Shown piece by piece: positions 1-7,632 of a stretch of DNA of 64,000 nucleotides. The stretch is from Flavobacterium sp. AED (GTDB lineage Bacteria > Bacteroidota > Bacteroidia > Flavobacteriales > Flavobacteriaceae): positions 1,240,001 to 1,304,000 of the forward strand of contig NZ_JSYM01000001.1 of assembly GCF_000812945.1 (NCBI RefSeq), read 5' to 3'. Made by a program: the position numbers and the translations under genes. Every line of letters starts with the position of its first letter. Positions within the stretch are counted from its first letter, which is position 1. The notes beneath the pieces are model-generated. The model did no database searches. It was not told where the DNA came from and saw only the letters and a list, made by a program, of their open reading frames with translations.

Positions 1-1
1 A

Positions 2-88
2 TATGCTCCATCATCAAGCGTTACGATACAACAGGATTTTGATAAAGCGGTAGCGATAATCTCCGAATTAGAAAAACAGATTACTTAA
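2..88 (+). CDS. C-terminal end of a probable BatD protein (partial)
   Basis: One frame is open from the window edge to a TAA at 86-88 and gives about 28 residues ending ISELEKQIT. The tail pattern (Tyr-Ala-Pro followed by an acidic helix ending in Glu-Lys-Gln) resembles the C-terminus of flavobacterial BatD, a membrane-anchored protein of the Bacteroides aerotolerance operon. The main support is position: batE follows on the same strand and the usual order is batA-B-C-D-E. With so few residues the identity is an inference; the existence of a coding end here is fairly safe. Confidence 0.4.
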   Translation, partial: YAPSSSVTIQQDFDKAVAIISELEKQIT

Positions 89-125
89 CCACAAAGGGCT
101 CAAAGAAGGCACTATGTACACTAAG
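88..125 (+). repeat. Left inverted repeat of the GxxExxY unit
   Basis: This 38-base arm is built of degenerate CACAAAG-like words spaced about 9-10 bases apart (CACAAAG, CTCAAAG, GCACTATG, ACACTAAG). It pairs with 522-559 at 27 of 38 positions. Confidence 0.6.
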
Positions 126-141
126 TTTTAAAAATAAATAA

Positions 142-522
142 ATGACTGAAAACGAAATATCAAAAATTGTATTTGAAAGTGCGCTAAAAGTTCACAAGGT
201 TTTAGGTCCCGGATTATTGGAGAGTGCTTATGAAGAATGCTTGTTTTATGAACTTAAAAAGTTTAATTTAAAAGTAGAAAAGCAAAAAGCACTTCCGTTG
301 ATTTATGAAGAGGTTAAACTGGATGTTGGTTACAGAATAGACATATGTATTGAGGATAAGTTTATTGTTGAGGTAAAATCTGTTGAAGCCTTGACAGATG
401 TTCACTTGGCTCAATTACTAACGTATTTGAGATTGTCCGATTACAGATTAGGATTACTAATCAATTTTAATGTGAAATTGCTAAAAGAAGGAGTGAAAAG
501 AGTTATAAATGGAGCGCTTTAA
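142..522 (+). CDS. GxxExxY family protein (PD-(D/E)XK nuclease-like fold)
   Basis: A 126-residue protein carrying the name-giving signature around residues 22-30 (GPGLLESAY: G, then E, then Y). A nuclease-like core follows, with an Asp near residue 69 (YRIDICIEDKF) and an E-V-K motif near residues 77-79 (FIVEVKSVEAL), the pattern of the PDDEXK_3 family. Length is typical for the family, whose biological role is unknown. It sits as a single cassette between the probable batD end and batE, flanked by imperfect inverted repeats, so it is unlikely to have a role in aerotolerance. Divalent-metal nuclease activity is an inference from the fold. Confidence 0.85.
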   Translation: MTENEISKIVFESALKVHKVLGPGLLESAYEECLFYELKKFNLKVEKQKALPLIYEEVKLDVGYRIDICIEDKFIVEVKSVEALTDVHLAQLLTYLRLSDYRLGLLINFNVKLLKEGVKRVINGAL

Positions 523-559
523 ATAGTGATCATTGTGACTTCTCTGTGACCTTCGTGTT
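522..559 (-). repeat. Right inverted repeat of the GxxExxY unit
   Basis: Read on the minus strand, this arm matches 88-125 at 27 of 38 positions. It shares CACAGAG/CACGAAG-type words with the left arm and ends ten bases before the batE start codon. Confidence 0.6.
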
Positions 560-568
560 TAAATTTTT

Positions 569-1312
569 ATGAAAAATATATTATACATACTCTTACTTTC
601 AACCCAAATTTTCTTTGCCCAAAATGGCTTTGAAAAAGGGAATGCCTTTTACGAAAAAGGGAAATACAATGAAGCTGTTGCTGCTTATGAAAGCGTTTTG
701 AAAGACAACAAATATTCGTCAGAATTGTATTTTAATTTAGGAAATGCCTATTATAAATTAAATAAAGTTGCGCCTTCCATTTACAATTATGAAAAAGCCT
801 TGGTGCTTAATCCAAATGATAGCGAAAGTAGCAACAACTTAAAATTTGCTCAAAAAAGAACTATTGATGAAATTAAAGTAATCCCAAAAGTTGGTTTTGG
901 AAAACTAGTACGTGATTTCACGGGAATTTATCATTACAATACCTGGGCTTGGATTTCAGTAGGTCTTGCAACCGCATTCTTGTTGTTTTTTATTGGATAT
1001 TATTTTTCACAGATTACGGTTTACAAGCGGATTTTCTTTTTTGGAATGTTTGCCCTTATTTTTCTGATGCTAATCAGTATTTCATCAGCAATTTTCGAAA
1101 AAAGCCATTTTGATAATGAGAAACCGGCTATTGTTTTTGCTGAAATTACTGAAGTAAAAAGTGAGCCGCAAAAAGCGGGTTCCGCTATTTTTGTACTGCA
1201 CGAAGGAACAAAAGTTTTTGTACAGGAAACATTAGAAAATTGGAAAAAAGTACAATTAACTGATGGAACTGAAGGCTGGATTGAGAGTAGTGCTATAAAG
1301 GAAGTGAAATAA
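569..1312 (+). CDS. batE: BatE-like protein: TPR plus bacterial SH3 domain
   Basis: A 247-residue exported protein. Residues 1-20 form a signal peptide ending FFAQ. Tetratricopeptide repeats occupy roughly 20-95 (YFNLGNAYYKL, IYNYEKALVLNP). Two hydrophobic membrane segments lie near 130-175, and a C-terminal SH3-type domain spans about 185-245 (LHEGTKVFVQE through GTEGWIESSAI). This order is diagnostic of BatE, the last protein of the Bacteroidetes aerotolerance operon, thought to form a cell-envelope complex with the other Bat proteins. The gene is separated from the probable batD end by the GxxExxY unit, which may alter its expression relative to the operon. Confidence 0.85.
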   Translation: MKNILYILLLSTQIFFAQNGFEKGNAFYEKGKYNEAVAAYESVLKDNKYSSELYFNLGNAYYKLNKVAPSIYNYEKALVLNPNDSESSNNLKFAQKRTIDEIKVIPKVGFGKLVRDFTGIYHYNTWAWISVGLATAFLLFFIGYYFSQITVYKRIFFFGMFALIFLMLISISSAIFEKSHFDNEKPAIVFAEITEVKSEPQKAGSAIFVLHEGTKVFVQETLENWKKVQLTDGTEGWIESSAIKEVK

Positions 1313-1427
1313 TAGTATTTAGTTCAGTCGCAGTATTATTCCATTTTGAATGCAATAAATAGGCTTAGCATGTATTTATGGGCTGCCTATCAATGCTATT
1401 CTCTGAAAACTGAGACCTGAAATCTGC

Positions 1428-1934
1428 CTACTGCTTTTTCTTCAAACCATCGTACCATTTCTCTATTGAAGGATACATAAACCGAGCTGTTTTTTGGATG
1501 GGATTATAAAATAAAGATTTATCCAAGGTCTCTTTTTTGGCTATAAAATTGTGATAATTTATTTTTTCGAAAACAGCGAATACAATACCTAATATCAAAA
1601 CAGTTTTCAATACCCTAAAAAAACCACCGCCTAATTTGTTAATCCAGCCTAAAAAAGCTAAATCTGCTATTCCGGTAAGGAATTTCCCCAATAATGATAT
1701 TCCAATCACAACGAGGATAAAAGTAAGTACAAAAGCAATCACTTGAATGGTATATGGATTCCAATGAACAAAACCTGCCAACATTCCTTTTATAAGTGAG
1801 GAAAATTTTATGGCAAAATAAATTCCGACTATTAATGATACTAAAGAAGCTAATTCAACAAAAAGCCCGTTTCTAATGCCTTTATAAAATGTATAGGCTA
1901 GTAATCCACTCAAAATGATATCCAAAAATCCCAT
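1428..1934 (-). CDS. CvpA family membrane protein
   Basis: The start is placed at the internal ATG at 1934 (MGFLDIILSGLLAYTFYKGI), which matches the usual N-terminus of this family. A longer in-frame reading to 1997 would add an atypical hydrophobic extension. The 168-residue product has four predicted membrane helices (about 5-20, 27-46, 65-88 and 105-125) and a charged C-terminal tail. CvpA proteins are inner-membrane proteins linked to colicin V production and, in some bacteria, envelope stress. It is convergent with batE. The family call is firm; the molecular function is not known. Confidence 0.8.
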   Translation of the reverse strand: MGFLDIILSGLLAYTFYKGIRNGLFVELASLVSLIVGIYFAIKFSSLIKGMLAGFVHWNPYTIQVIAFVLTFILVVIGISLLGKFLTGIADLAFLGWINKLGGGFFRVLKTVLILGIVFAVFEKINYHNFIAKKETLDKSLFYNPIQKTARFMYPSIEKWYDGLKKKQ

Positions 1935-2087
1935 GCTAATTAATTTAGTGAAAATAAAAGTGCAAATATAAAAGAATAGTTCAGTATCAATTGCCAAATT
2001 TCAAGTTCTTATCTTTGTCAAAATAATTCGATTGCTATTTTTGAAAATTTATAATCAAAAATCGGAAATCAACAATAAAAAATAAAA

Positions 2088-2444
2088 ATGTCAAGAGACA
2101 CACAACTTAAAGAACGCTGGGAACAGCTTGTAAATATACTTTCTAATCAATTTTCTCAAGGAGAGGATTTAGATCTCGATGCTATTATTTATCTAATTGG
2201 AGTACAAGAACTCGGAAAAGTACATAGCGAATACAAGAAAGACGAAAAACTAAACCTGATGCACATCGCGATTTGCAGGTTATTAGAGCCTTATGGATTC
2301 TATGAATTTGAGTTTTTTGATGAAGAAGGATGGCCGCATTACAAAGTAAAAGAGGAGTTGCCACCTCTAAAAGCGGGGGAACAATCGGTTTTGATGAAAG
2401 AAGCTATTGTAAATTATTTTATTGAAAGAGAGCTGATAGAGTAA
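2088..2444 (+). CDS. Conserved flavobacterial hypothetical protein
   Basis: A 118-residue, acidic, soluble protein (MSRDTQLKERWEQLVNILSN at the start, then LDAIIYLIGVQELG and FEFFDEEGWPHYKV). It has no signal peptide or membrane segment and looks all-helical with a short aromatic and acidic loop. I recognise it as a lineage-conserved protein of unknown function. It is divergent from the CvpA-like gene and lies upstream of pheS on the same strand, separated by about 225 bases that include a promoter-like site, so it is probably transcribed separately from pheS. Confidence 0.7.
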   Translation: MSRDTQLKERWEQLVNILSNQFSQGEDLDLDAIIYLIGVQELGKVHSEYKKDEKLNLMHIAICRLLEPYGFYEFEFFDEEGWPHYKVKEELPPLKAGEQSVLMKEAIVNYFIERELIE

Positions 2445-2641
2445 ACCATATAAGAAATTTAAGGAAATATAATTTTTTTCATAAAAACGGTTAGCTCAAT
2501 AAAGCTCAGGCTTAAATGTTCTTACATTTCTTAAATGGTTAAAAAATGATGTTTTAGTTTTTGTTATTGAACTAAGTAAGCAATCTAACAATTTAGAATG
2601 GAAACTTTAAACTTTAAACGGGAAACCTAAAACAAATTTTG

Positions 2642-2649
2642 TAATTTTG
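2642..2649 (+). promoter_or_regulatory. pheS -7 promoter element
   Basis: TAATTTTG fits the Bacteroidota -7 consensus TAnnTTTG and lies 22 bases before the chosen pheS ATG. I see no TTG at the expected -33 spacing. Confidence 0.45.
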
Positions 2650-2671
2650 CACTCTCAATTATTGGATGAAA

Positions 2672-3691
2672 ATGATAGACAAGATAAAAGAATATATTGG
2701 TGAAGCACAAGCTTTCTCAACGCAAAATACAGCAGATTTAGAAGCATTCCGAATTAAATTTCTTGGAACTAAAGGGCTTTTGAAAGATCTTTTTGCTGAA
2801 TTCAAAAATGTTCCTAACGAACAAAAGAAAGAATTTGGGCAAGTAATCAATTTGCTTAAAACTTCTGCCGAAGAAAAAGTAAAAACGATACAGGAAGCTT
2901 TAGAAAGTAAAGAAGAAATCAAAGGCTTTTATGGGGATTTGACGCGCTCGGCTGAACCAATAACTATTGGCTCTCGTCACCCTATTTCATTGGTAAAAAA
3001 TCAAATTATTGACATCTTTTCAAACATTGGTTTCAATGTTTCTGAAGGTCCGGAAATTGAAGATGACTGGCATAATTTTACCGCATTAAACCTACCGGAA
3101 TACCATCCGGCACGTGATATGCAAGACACCTTTTTCATTCAAACGAATCCTGATATTTTGTTGCGCACGCACACATCATCCGTTCAGGTGCGTTATATGG
3201 AAGATAATAAACCGCCAATTCGTACTATTTCTCCGGGAAGAGTTTTCCGTAATGAGGCAGTTTCGTCCCGTTCTCACTGTATTTTTCATCAAGTGGAAGG
3301 ATTGTACATTGACAAAGACGTTTCTTTTGCCGACTTAAAACAAACACTTTTATATTTCACCAAAGAGATGTTCGGAAAATCAAAAATCCGTTTACGTCCG
3401 TCTTATTTCCCTTTTACCGAGCCAAGCGCTGAGGTTGATATTTATTGGGGTCTGAAAACAGAAACCGATTATAGAATCACTAAAGGAACCGGTTGGTTAG
3501 AAATCATGGGTTGTGGAATGGTTGATCCAAACGTTTTGAAAAACTGTGGCATTAATCCTGATGAATACAACGGTTTTGCATTTGGAATGGGAATCGAAAG
3601 AATCGCCATGTTGTTGTATCAAATCGGCGATATCCGTATGTTTTATGAAAACGACGTTCGTTTCTTGGAGCAATTCAAATCAAGCATTTAA
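2672..3691 (+). CDS. pheS: Phenylalanine--tRNA ligase alpha subunit
   Basis: The product charges tRNA-Phe together with the beta subunit PheT, which is not in this window. The N-terminal coiled-coil arm (residues 1-85) is followed by the class II catalytic core. Motif 2-like segments (SPGRVFRNEAVSSRSHCIFHQ), the phenylalanine-binding region (PSYFPFTEPSAEVDI) and motif 3 (FAFGMGIERIAMLLYQIGDI) are all present. Using the ATG at 2672 (MIDKIKEYIGEAQ) gives 339 residues, the usual family length; an ATG two codons upstream at 2666 is possible. A TAATTTTG element lies just upstream. Confidence 0.95.
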   Translation: MIDKIKEYIGEAQAFSTQNTADLEAFRIKFLGTKGLLKDLFAEFKNVPNEQKKEFGQVINLLKTSAEEKVKTIQEALESKEEIKGFYGDLTRSAEPITIGSRHPISLVKNQIIDIFSNIGFNVSEGPEIEDDWHNFTALNLPEYHPARDMQDTFFIQTNPDILLRTHTSSVQVRYMEDNKPPIRTISPGRVFRNEAVSSRSHCIFHQVEGLYIDKDVSFADLKQTLLYFTKEMFGKSKIRLRPSYFPFTEPSAEVDIYWGLKTETDYRITKGTGWLEIMGCGMVDPNVLKNCGINPDEYNGFAFGMGIERIAMLLYQIGDIRMFYENDVRFLEQFKSSI

Positions 3692-3706
3692 ATATTTAAG
3701 AATGTT

Positions 3707-3756
3707 GATTAACGATTTCTGAAGGATTTAAAATCTGAATTCAGAAATCGTTAATC
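3707..3756. terminator. Hairpin after pheS
   Basis: The arms at 3707-3723 and 3740-3756 form a perfect 17-bp inverted repeat with a 16-base loop between pheS and the next gene. There is no long T tract, so it may be a weak terminator, an RNA-processing site or a small dispersed repeat. Confidence 0.5.
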
Positions 3757-3776
3757 TTATATCTAAAATCAAAAAT

Positions 3777-4184
3777 ATGAAATCCGACATCATCATCCCC
3801 GAAGTAGAAAACGTATTCCTTGCTGCAGTTCAGGAATGGAGTGACGATTTCATGGAAAAAGTATGGTATGCCTACTTAATAAACGATAGTGATTACCTTA
3901 TAGAAAGTGTTATGGTCGTTTCCAAAGCTTTTGGAACCATAGACGGCGAAATGAAAAAAACATCACTTTTGCGTCATGCTTTTGTAGAAGTGCCGCCAGT
4001 TTCAGTGATCAAAATAGAAATGATAGAAAAAAGTGTTCTGGCTCTTAACAATGAGTTTATGTTGACTTATTTCATCGGAGATAAATTGCACGACAAAAAA
4101 TTCATTTTCAAAGCGCATTCCATCCATGAGGATTTTGTGGAAGAAGTACCTATTTTATTCGTTGACGGAGTTATTGTGAAATAA
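3777..4184 (+). CDS. Conserved hypothetical protein downstream of pheS
   Basis: A 135-residue soluble protein without signal peptide or membrane segments. Predicted beta-strand character dominates (VWYAYLIND, IESVMVVSKAFG, FVEVPPVSVIKIEM, FMLTYFIGD, KKFIFKAHSI). I recognise it as a lineage-conserved protein often sitting beside pheS and sometimes misnamed as a PheRS subunit. It has none of the aminoacyl-tRNA synthetase motifs. It is followed by a strong bidirectional terminator. Confidence 0.65.
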   Translation: MKSDIIIPEVENVFLAAVQEWSDDFMEKVWYAYLINDSDYLIESVMVVSKAFGTIDGEMKKTSLLRHAFVEVPPVSVIKIEMIEKSVLALNNEFMLTYFIGDKLHDKKFIFKAHSIHEDFVEEVPILFVDGVIVK

Positions 4185-4221
4185 ATTTATTTCGGTTTCA
4201 AGCCGAATCAAAAATAATTAT

Positions 4222-4267
4222 AAAAACAAAGGCACTATCTTTATATAGATTAGTGCCTTTGTTTTTT
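4222..4267. terminator. Bidirectional intrinsic terminator
   Basis: A 16-bp stem (arms 4222-4237 and 4251-4266, core AAAGGCACTA) with A and T flanks on both sides lies between the convergent hypothetical gene and gpsA. Confidence 0.85.
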
Positions 4268-4296
4268 GTTAGACCTGAAGAAATTCTTCTATTTTA

Positions 4297-5292
4297 CTAA
4301 TCTAATTTATCAGTCAAAGCTTTAAAAACAGTTTTAGCATCTTTTCCTCCGTACAGAATTTCATAAACGGCATCTATAATTGGAGTTTTCGCTCCATACG
4401 CTTGATTGAGTTTATAAGCGCTTTTTGCAGCGTAATAACCTTCGGCAACCATGCTCATTTCCATCATTGCTGATTTTACCGTGTAGCCTTTACCAATCAT
4501 ATTTCCGAACATTCTGTTTCTGGAGAATACAGAATACCCAGTAACCAATAAATCGCCTAAATAAGCCGAATCATTAATGTTACGTTTCATTTTGTGAACC
4601 TTTTTAATGAATTTTTTCATCTCCCGAATCCCATTGCTCATCAATACTGACTGGAAATTGTCGCCATAACCTAATCCGTGTGCCATTCCGGCTGCAATTG
4701 CATAGATATTTTTTAGCATGGCAGCATATTCAGTTCCTATAATGTCATCTGTAATCTTCGTTTTAATGTAATTTCCGGATAGATTTTTAGCAACAATTTT
4801 AGCTTTTTCATCATCGCCACAGGCAATAGTCAGATACGACAATCGTTCCATAGCCACTTCTTCTGCGTGGCAAGGCCCCGTAATTACACCGATATTATAA
4901 TAAGGAATATCATATTTAACATGGAAGTGTTCGCCAACAATTAAACTCGTTTCAGGAACAATGCCTTTTATTGCCGAAAAAATGATTTTGTCTTTCAGTG
5001 AAACCGTCAATTTTTCTAATTCAGCATCCAAAAAAGCAGATGGAATTGCAAAAATGATATAATCAGCATACCCCACAGCTTCGTTGATATCACTGGTAAG
5101 TTTCAGTTTTTTGACATCAAATTCAACAGAACTTAGATAATTTGGATTGTGTTTGTAAGTTTTAATGTGTTCTATAGCAGCTTCATTACGCATATACCAC
5201 GAAACCTCCGAAAGATTTACACATAGCATCTTTGCAATCGCTGTTGCCCAACTTCCTCCGCCAATCACTGCAAATTTTATGTTTTCGGTCAT
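4297..5292 (-). CDS. gpsA: NAD(P)H-dependent glycerol-3-phosphate dehydrogenase
   Basis: Reduces dihydroxyacetone phosphate to sn-glycerol 3-phosphate for phospholipid synthesis in the cytosol. The N-terminal Rossmann motif is clear (FAVIGGGSWATAIAK). The family segments GVITGPCHAEEVA, the catalytic Lys region EYAAMLKNIYAIAAG and SRNRMFGNMIGKG are present. The start is placed at the ATG at 5292 (MTENIKFAVIGGG), which matches the normal N-terminus; an ATG seven codons upstream would only add MIKFNKK. The 331-residue length is typical. Confidence 0.95.
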   Translation of the reverse strand: MTENIKFAVIGGGSWATAIAKMLCVNLSEVSWYMRNEAAIEHIKTYKHNPNYLSSVEFDVKKLKLTSDINEAVGYADYIIFAIPSAFLDAELEKLTVSLKDKIIFSAIKGIVPETSLIVGEHFHVKYDIPYYNIGVITGPCHAEEVAMERLSYLTIACGDDEKAKIVAKNLSGNYIKTKITDDIIGTEYAAMLKNIYAIAAGMAHGLGYGDNFQSVLMSNGIREMKKFIKKVHKMKRNINDSAYLGDLLVTGYSVFSRNRMFGNMIGKGYTVKSAMMEMSMVAEGYYAAKSAYKLNQAYGAKTPIIDAVYEILYGGKDAKTVFKALTDKLD

Positions 5293-5609
5293 TTTCTTAT
5301 TAAATTTAATCAAAAGTACTTAAAAAAGTAGTGATTATACAAATAAAAATGGAACAAGAAATGGGTATTCTATGAGTTTTCAAAAAGGGATGATTCTAAG
5401 AAATAAAAAATAATTTTTTATTTTTTATTTTTTAACACAATATGTATATTCGATTTGCGTTCTATATGATTATAAATTAATCATTTAACAAATATAATGC
5501 AAATTGAATTAGTTGGTTTTGTTTTAGTATTTTAAAAGGCGTCCCCATTATAAACATGAGAACGCCTTTTTATTTGTGCCAATGTCAATCAGCATCAGTA
5601 TTATTTGAA
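5293..5609. other. Intergenic region between gpsA and the YqhD-like gene
   Basis: About 317 bases containing the terminator at 5534-5570 and an AT-rich stretch. On the plus strand a 12-codon reading frame (ATG at 5497, MQIELVGFVLVF) lies just before that terminator. I see no convincing gene. Confidence 0.4.
5534..5570. terminator. Intrinsic terminator, probably for the DJ-1/YqhD operon
   Basis: A nine-bp stem AAAAGGCGT (5534-5542) pairs with ACGCCTTTT (5562-5570), with A/T tracts on both sides. It lies downstream of the minus-strand YqhD-like gene. Confidence 0.7.
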
Positions 5610-6773
5610 TTAATAACCCATTTCTACAATAGACTGTATTTTCTCTAAAGTAATGTTTTGTTTTTCACCCAAGGCTTTCCAACCTCTCTCTTCAAAGCGG
5701 GTTACGATAAAATCAGCCGTTTTTTCAAAGTCTTTTGTATAATCAGATAATTTCGTTTGCATTCCCATTGTGTGAAAGAATTCAACCGTCTTGTTGATGG
5801 CTTCATTGGCAATTTCATCATCACTTCCTGTCAAATTAAAAATACGTTTTCCGTATTGTGCTAATTTTCCTTTTTTGGTTTCAAACATTACTCGGTACAA
5901 ATTTGGACCTACAACCGCCAAAGTTCTGGCGTGATCGATTCCATACAAAGCGGTCAATTCATGTCCAATCATATGCGTTGCCCAATCTGAAGGAACACCT
6001 TTTTGGATTAATCCGTTTAGAGCCATCGTACAACTCCACATAAAGTTAGAGGCTAACGCATAATCCGTAGGATTTTCAACTACGTCTGGACCAACTTGAA
6101 TCAAAGTTTGCAGAATACTCTCTGCTATTCGGTCTTGAAGATACCCTTCGTGCGGATAGGTTAAATATTGTTCTAAAACGTGGACGTAAGCATCAACAAC
6201 ACCATTTTGCAATTGTCTTTTTGGTAAAGAGGCGATTACAGTTGGATCACAAATGGAGAATTTTGGAAACATAGCAGAACCACCAAAGTCTAATTTTTCC
6301 TGAGTGGCTTCAATCGTAATTACAGCACCAGAATTCATTTCGGTTCCCGTTGCGGGTAAAGTCAATACAGTACCAAAAGGAATTACTTTAGTAACATCTT
6401 TAAAAAGAATTCTTTTCTTAAGAATATCAATTGGATTTCCTTCAAAATTTGCTGCTGCTGAAATGAATTTTACTCCGTCAATTACCGATCCGCCACCTAC
6501 GGCAAGAATAAAATCGATGTTTTGGTCCTTAATAATCGCAACAGCTTTCATTAAAGTTTCAAAATGTGGATTGGCTTCTATTCCACCAAATTCAACTATG
6601 TCAAAACCTTTTAGATTGTTGATTACTTGCTCGTGAATCCCATTTTTAAAGATACTTCCACCACCATAAGCCAATAATATTTTAGCATCTTTTGGAACTA
6701 GTGTAGCTAGTTTTTCTATTTGTCCTTTACCAAAAATTAAGTTGGTAGGATTGTATAATTCGAAATTTAACAT
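5610..6773 (-). CDS. yqhD: YqhD-like NADPH-dependent iron-containing alcohol/aldehyde dehydrogenase
   Basis: Reduces short-chain aldehydes to alcohols with NADPH. The 387-residue length equals that of E. coli YqhD. The four metal ligands fall at the same numbers I know from that enzyme: Asp194, His198, His267 and His281 (GVVDAYVHVLEQY, WATHMIGHELTALYGIDHA). The cofactor motifs GGGS at 37-40 and 93-96 and the LTLPATGTEMNSGAV segment are intact. The gene starts two bases after the stop of the DJ-1-like gene, so the two are surely co-transcribed, and a LysR regulator lies divergently upstream. Context suggests detoxification of reactive aldehydes such as methylglyoxal or peroxidation products. 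Confidence 0.93.
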   Translation of the reverse strand: MLNFELYNPTNLIFGKGQIEKLATLVPKDAKILLAYGGGSIFKNGIHEQVINNLKGFDIVEFGGIEANPHFETLMKAVAIIKDQNIDFILAVGGGSVIDGVKFISAAANFEGNPIDILKKRILFKDVTKVIPFGTVLTLPATGTEMNSGAVITIEATQEKLDFGGSAMFPKFSICDPTVIASLPKRQLQNGVVDAYVHVLEQYLTYPHEGYLQDRIAESILQTLIQVGPDVVENPTDYALASNFMWSCTMALNGLIQKGVPSDWATHMIGHELTALYGIDHARTLAVVGPNLYRVMFETKKGKLAQYGKRIFNLTGSDDEIANEAINKTVEFFHTMGMQTKLSDYTKDFEKTADFIVTRFEERGWKALGEKQNITLEKIQSIVEMGY

Positions 6774-6775
6774 GT

Positions 6776-7546
6776 TTATTTTTTTGCGTTTAATTGATCT
6801 AATATTTTCTCAGCCACAAGTTTAGAAGAAGCTGGGTTTTGTCCTGTAATTAATAATCCATCTTCAACGGCATATGGATGCCAGTCAGCAACTTTGCTAT
6901 AAGTAGCGCCGTTATTTTGTAAAACATCTTCTAATAGAAAAGGAACAACTTTAGTTAAATCTACCGCTTCCTCTTCTGTATTAGAGAATCCGGTCACTTT
7001 TTTGCCTTTCACTAAAAATTCCCCATTTACTTTTACATTTTTCAAAGCTCCAGGAGCATGACAAACAAAACCAACTGGTTTATTGTGTGTGTAAAATGAT
7101 TCAATCAATGCGATTGAAGTTTTGTCTTCGGCTAAATCCCAAAGTGGACCGTGACCTCCTGGATAAAAAACCGCATCATAGTCTGCTTGATTTACATCCG
7201 ATAATTTTTTTGTGTTTTTTAGTTTAGCAAGAAGCACAGTGTCGTTATCAAATCTTTTGGTGTCCTCTGTTGCTGCCGATGGATCTTCACTTTTTGGGTC
7301 AATAGGCGGTTGTCCTCCTAGCGGTGTTGCAATATCAATCTGTACTCCTTTATCTGCCAAAGCATAATAGGGTGCCGCTAATTCTTCTGTCCAAAATCCT
7401 GTTTTTTCTCCTGTGTTACCCAATTTATCGTGACTGGTAACCACAAATAATACTTTTTTCATACCTTTTTTATTTATTTTTTGTGCAGTGGCAGTGATGC
7501 AACTTGCGGTTAATGCTACAATGGCAAATAATGCAATTTTCTTCAT
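6776..7546 (-). CDS. Exported DJ-1/PfpI (type 1 glutamine amidotransferase-like) family protein
   Basis: A 256-residue DJ-1/PfpI-fold protein with an N-terminal signal peptide (residues 1-21, ending TATAQ), so probably periplasmic. The nucleophile elbow is GFVCHAPGAL with Cys162; the upstream GGHGPLWDL and the acidic FWTEELAAPY segment (Glu54/55) are as expected for Hsp31/YajL-like members. Relatives act as glyoxalase III, chaperone or deglycase; which applies here is not visible. It is the first gene of a two-gene operon with the YqhD-like dehydrogenase and is divergent from a LysR gene. A minus-strand TAAATTTG at 7571-7564 is a plausible -7 element. Confidence 0.85.
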   Translation of the reverse strand: MKKIALFAIVALTASCITATAQKINKKGMKKVLFVVTSHDKLGNTGEKTGFWTEELAAPYYALADKGVQIDIATPLGGQPPIDPKSEDPSAATEDTKRFDNDTVLLAKLKNTKKLSDVNQADYDAVFYPGGHGPLWDLAEDKTSIALIESFYTHNKPVGFVCHAPGALKNVKVNGEFLVKGKKVTGFSNTEEEAVDLTKVVPFLLEDVLQNNGATYSKVADWHPYAVEDGLLITGQNPASSKLVAEKILDQLNAKK

Positions 7547-7563
7547 GACTGATTTTGTTTGTA

Positions 7564-7613
7564 CAAATTTAGGACGAATATGCTATTAGTAAAAATAATT
7601 TAAATTATGTTTG
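7564..7613. promoter_or_regulatory. Divergent promoter elements for the DJ-1/yqhD operon and the LysR gene
   Basis: Minus-strand TAAATTTG (7571 to 7564) points to the DJ-1-like gene. Plus-strand TATGTTTG (7606-7613) points to the LysR gene. Both match TAnnTTTG. The 34 bases between them would hold the regulator's binding site, as is usual for a LysR protein controlling a divergent target. Confidence 0.5.
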
Positions 7614-7632
7614 TGATAAATATATTTATATC

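Larger units (their letters stand above)
88..559 (+). mobile_element. Candidate mobile unit: GxxExxY gene with terminal inverted repeats
   Basis: The GxxExxY gene at 142-522 is bracketed by 88-125 and 522-559. Read as reverse complements, these match at 27 of 38 positions without gaps. The left arm overlaps the last base of the upstream stop codon, the right arm begins at the last base of the GxxExxY stop, and batE starts ten bases later. The unit therefore fits snugly between two genes normally adjacent in the bat operon. No transposase is present, and I do not see a clear target-site duplication. Calling it mobile is an inference from the flanking repeats and the operon interruption. Confidence 0.5.

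Noticed and set aside
1935..1997. Longer N-terminus for the CvpA-like protein
   Set aside because: The extra 21 residues are not found at the start of this family, while the internal ATG begins exactly at the conserved MGFLDIIL.
5440..5575. Small RNA or 12-codon peptide (MQIELVGFVLVF) between gpsA and yqhD
   Set aside because: The hairpin is better explained as the terminator of the minus-strand yqhD operon, and the upstream TTCGATTTG is a poor promoter.
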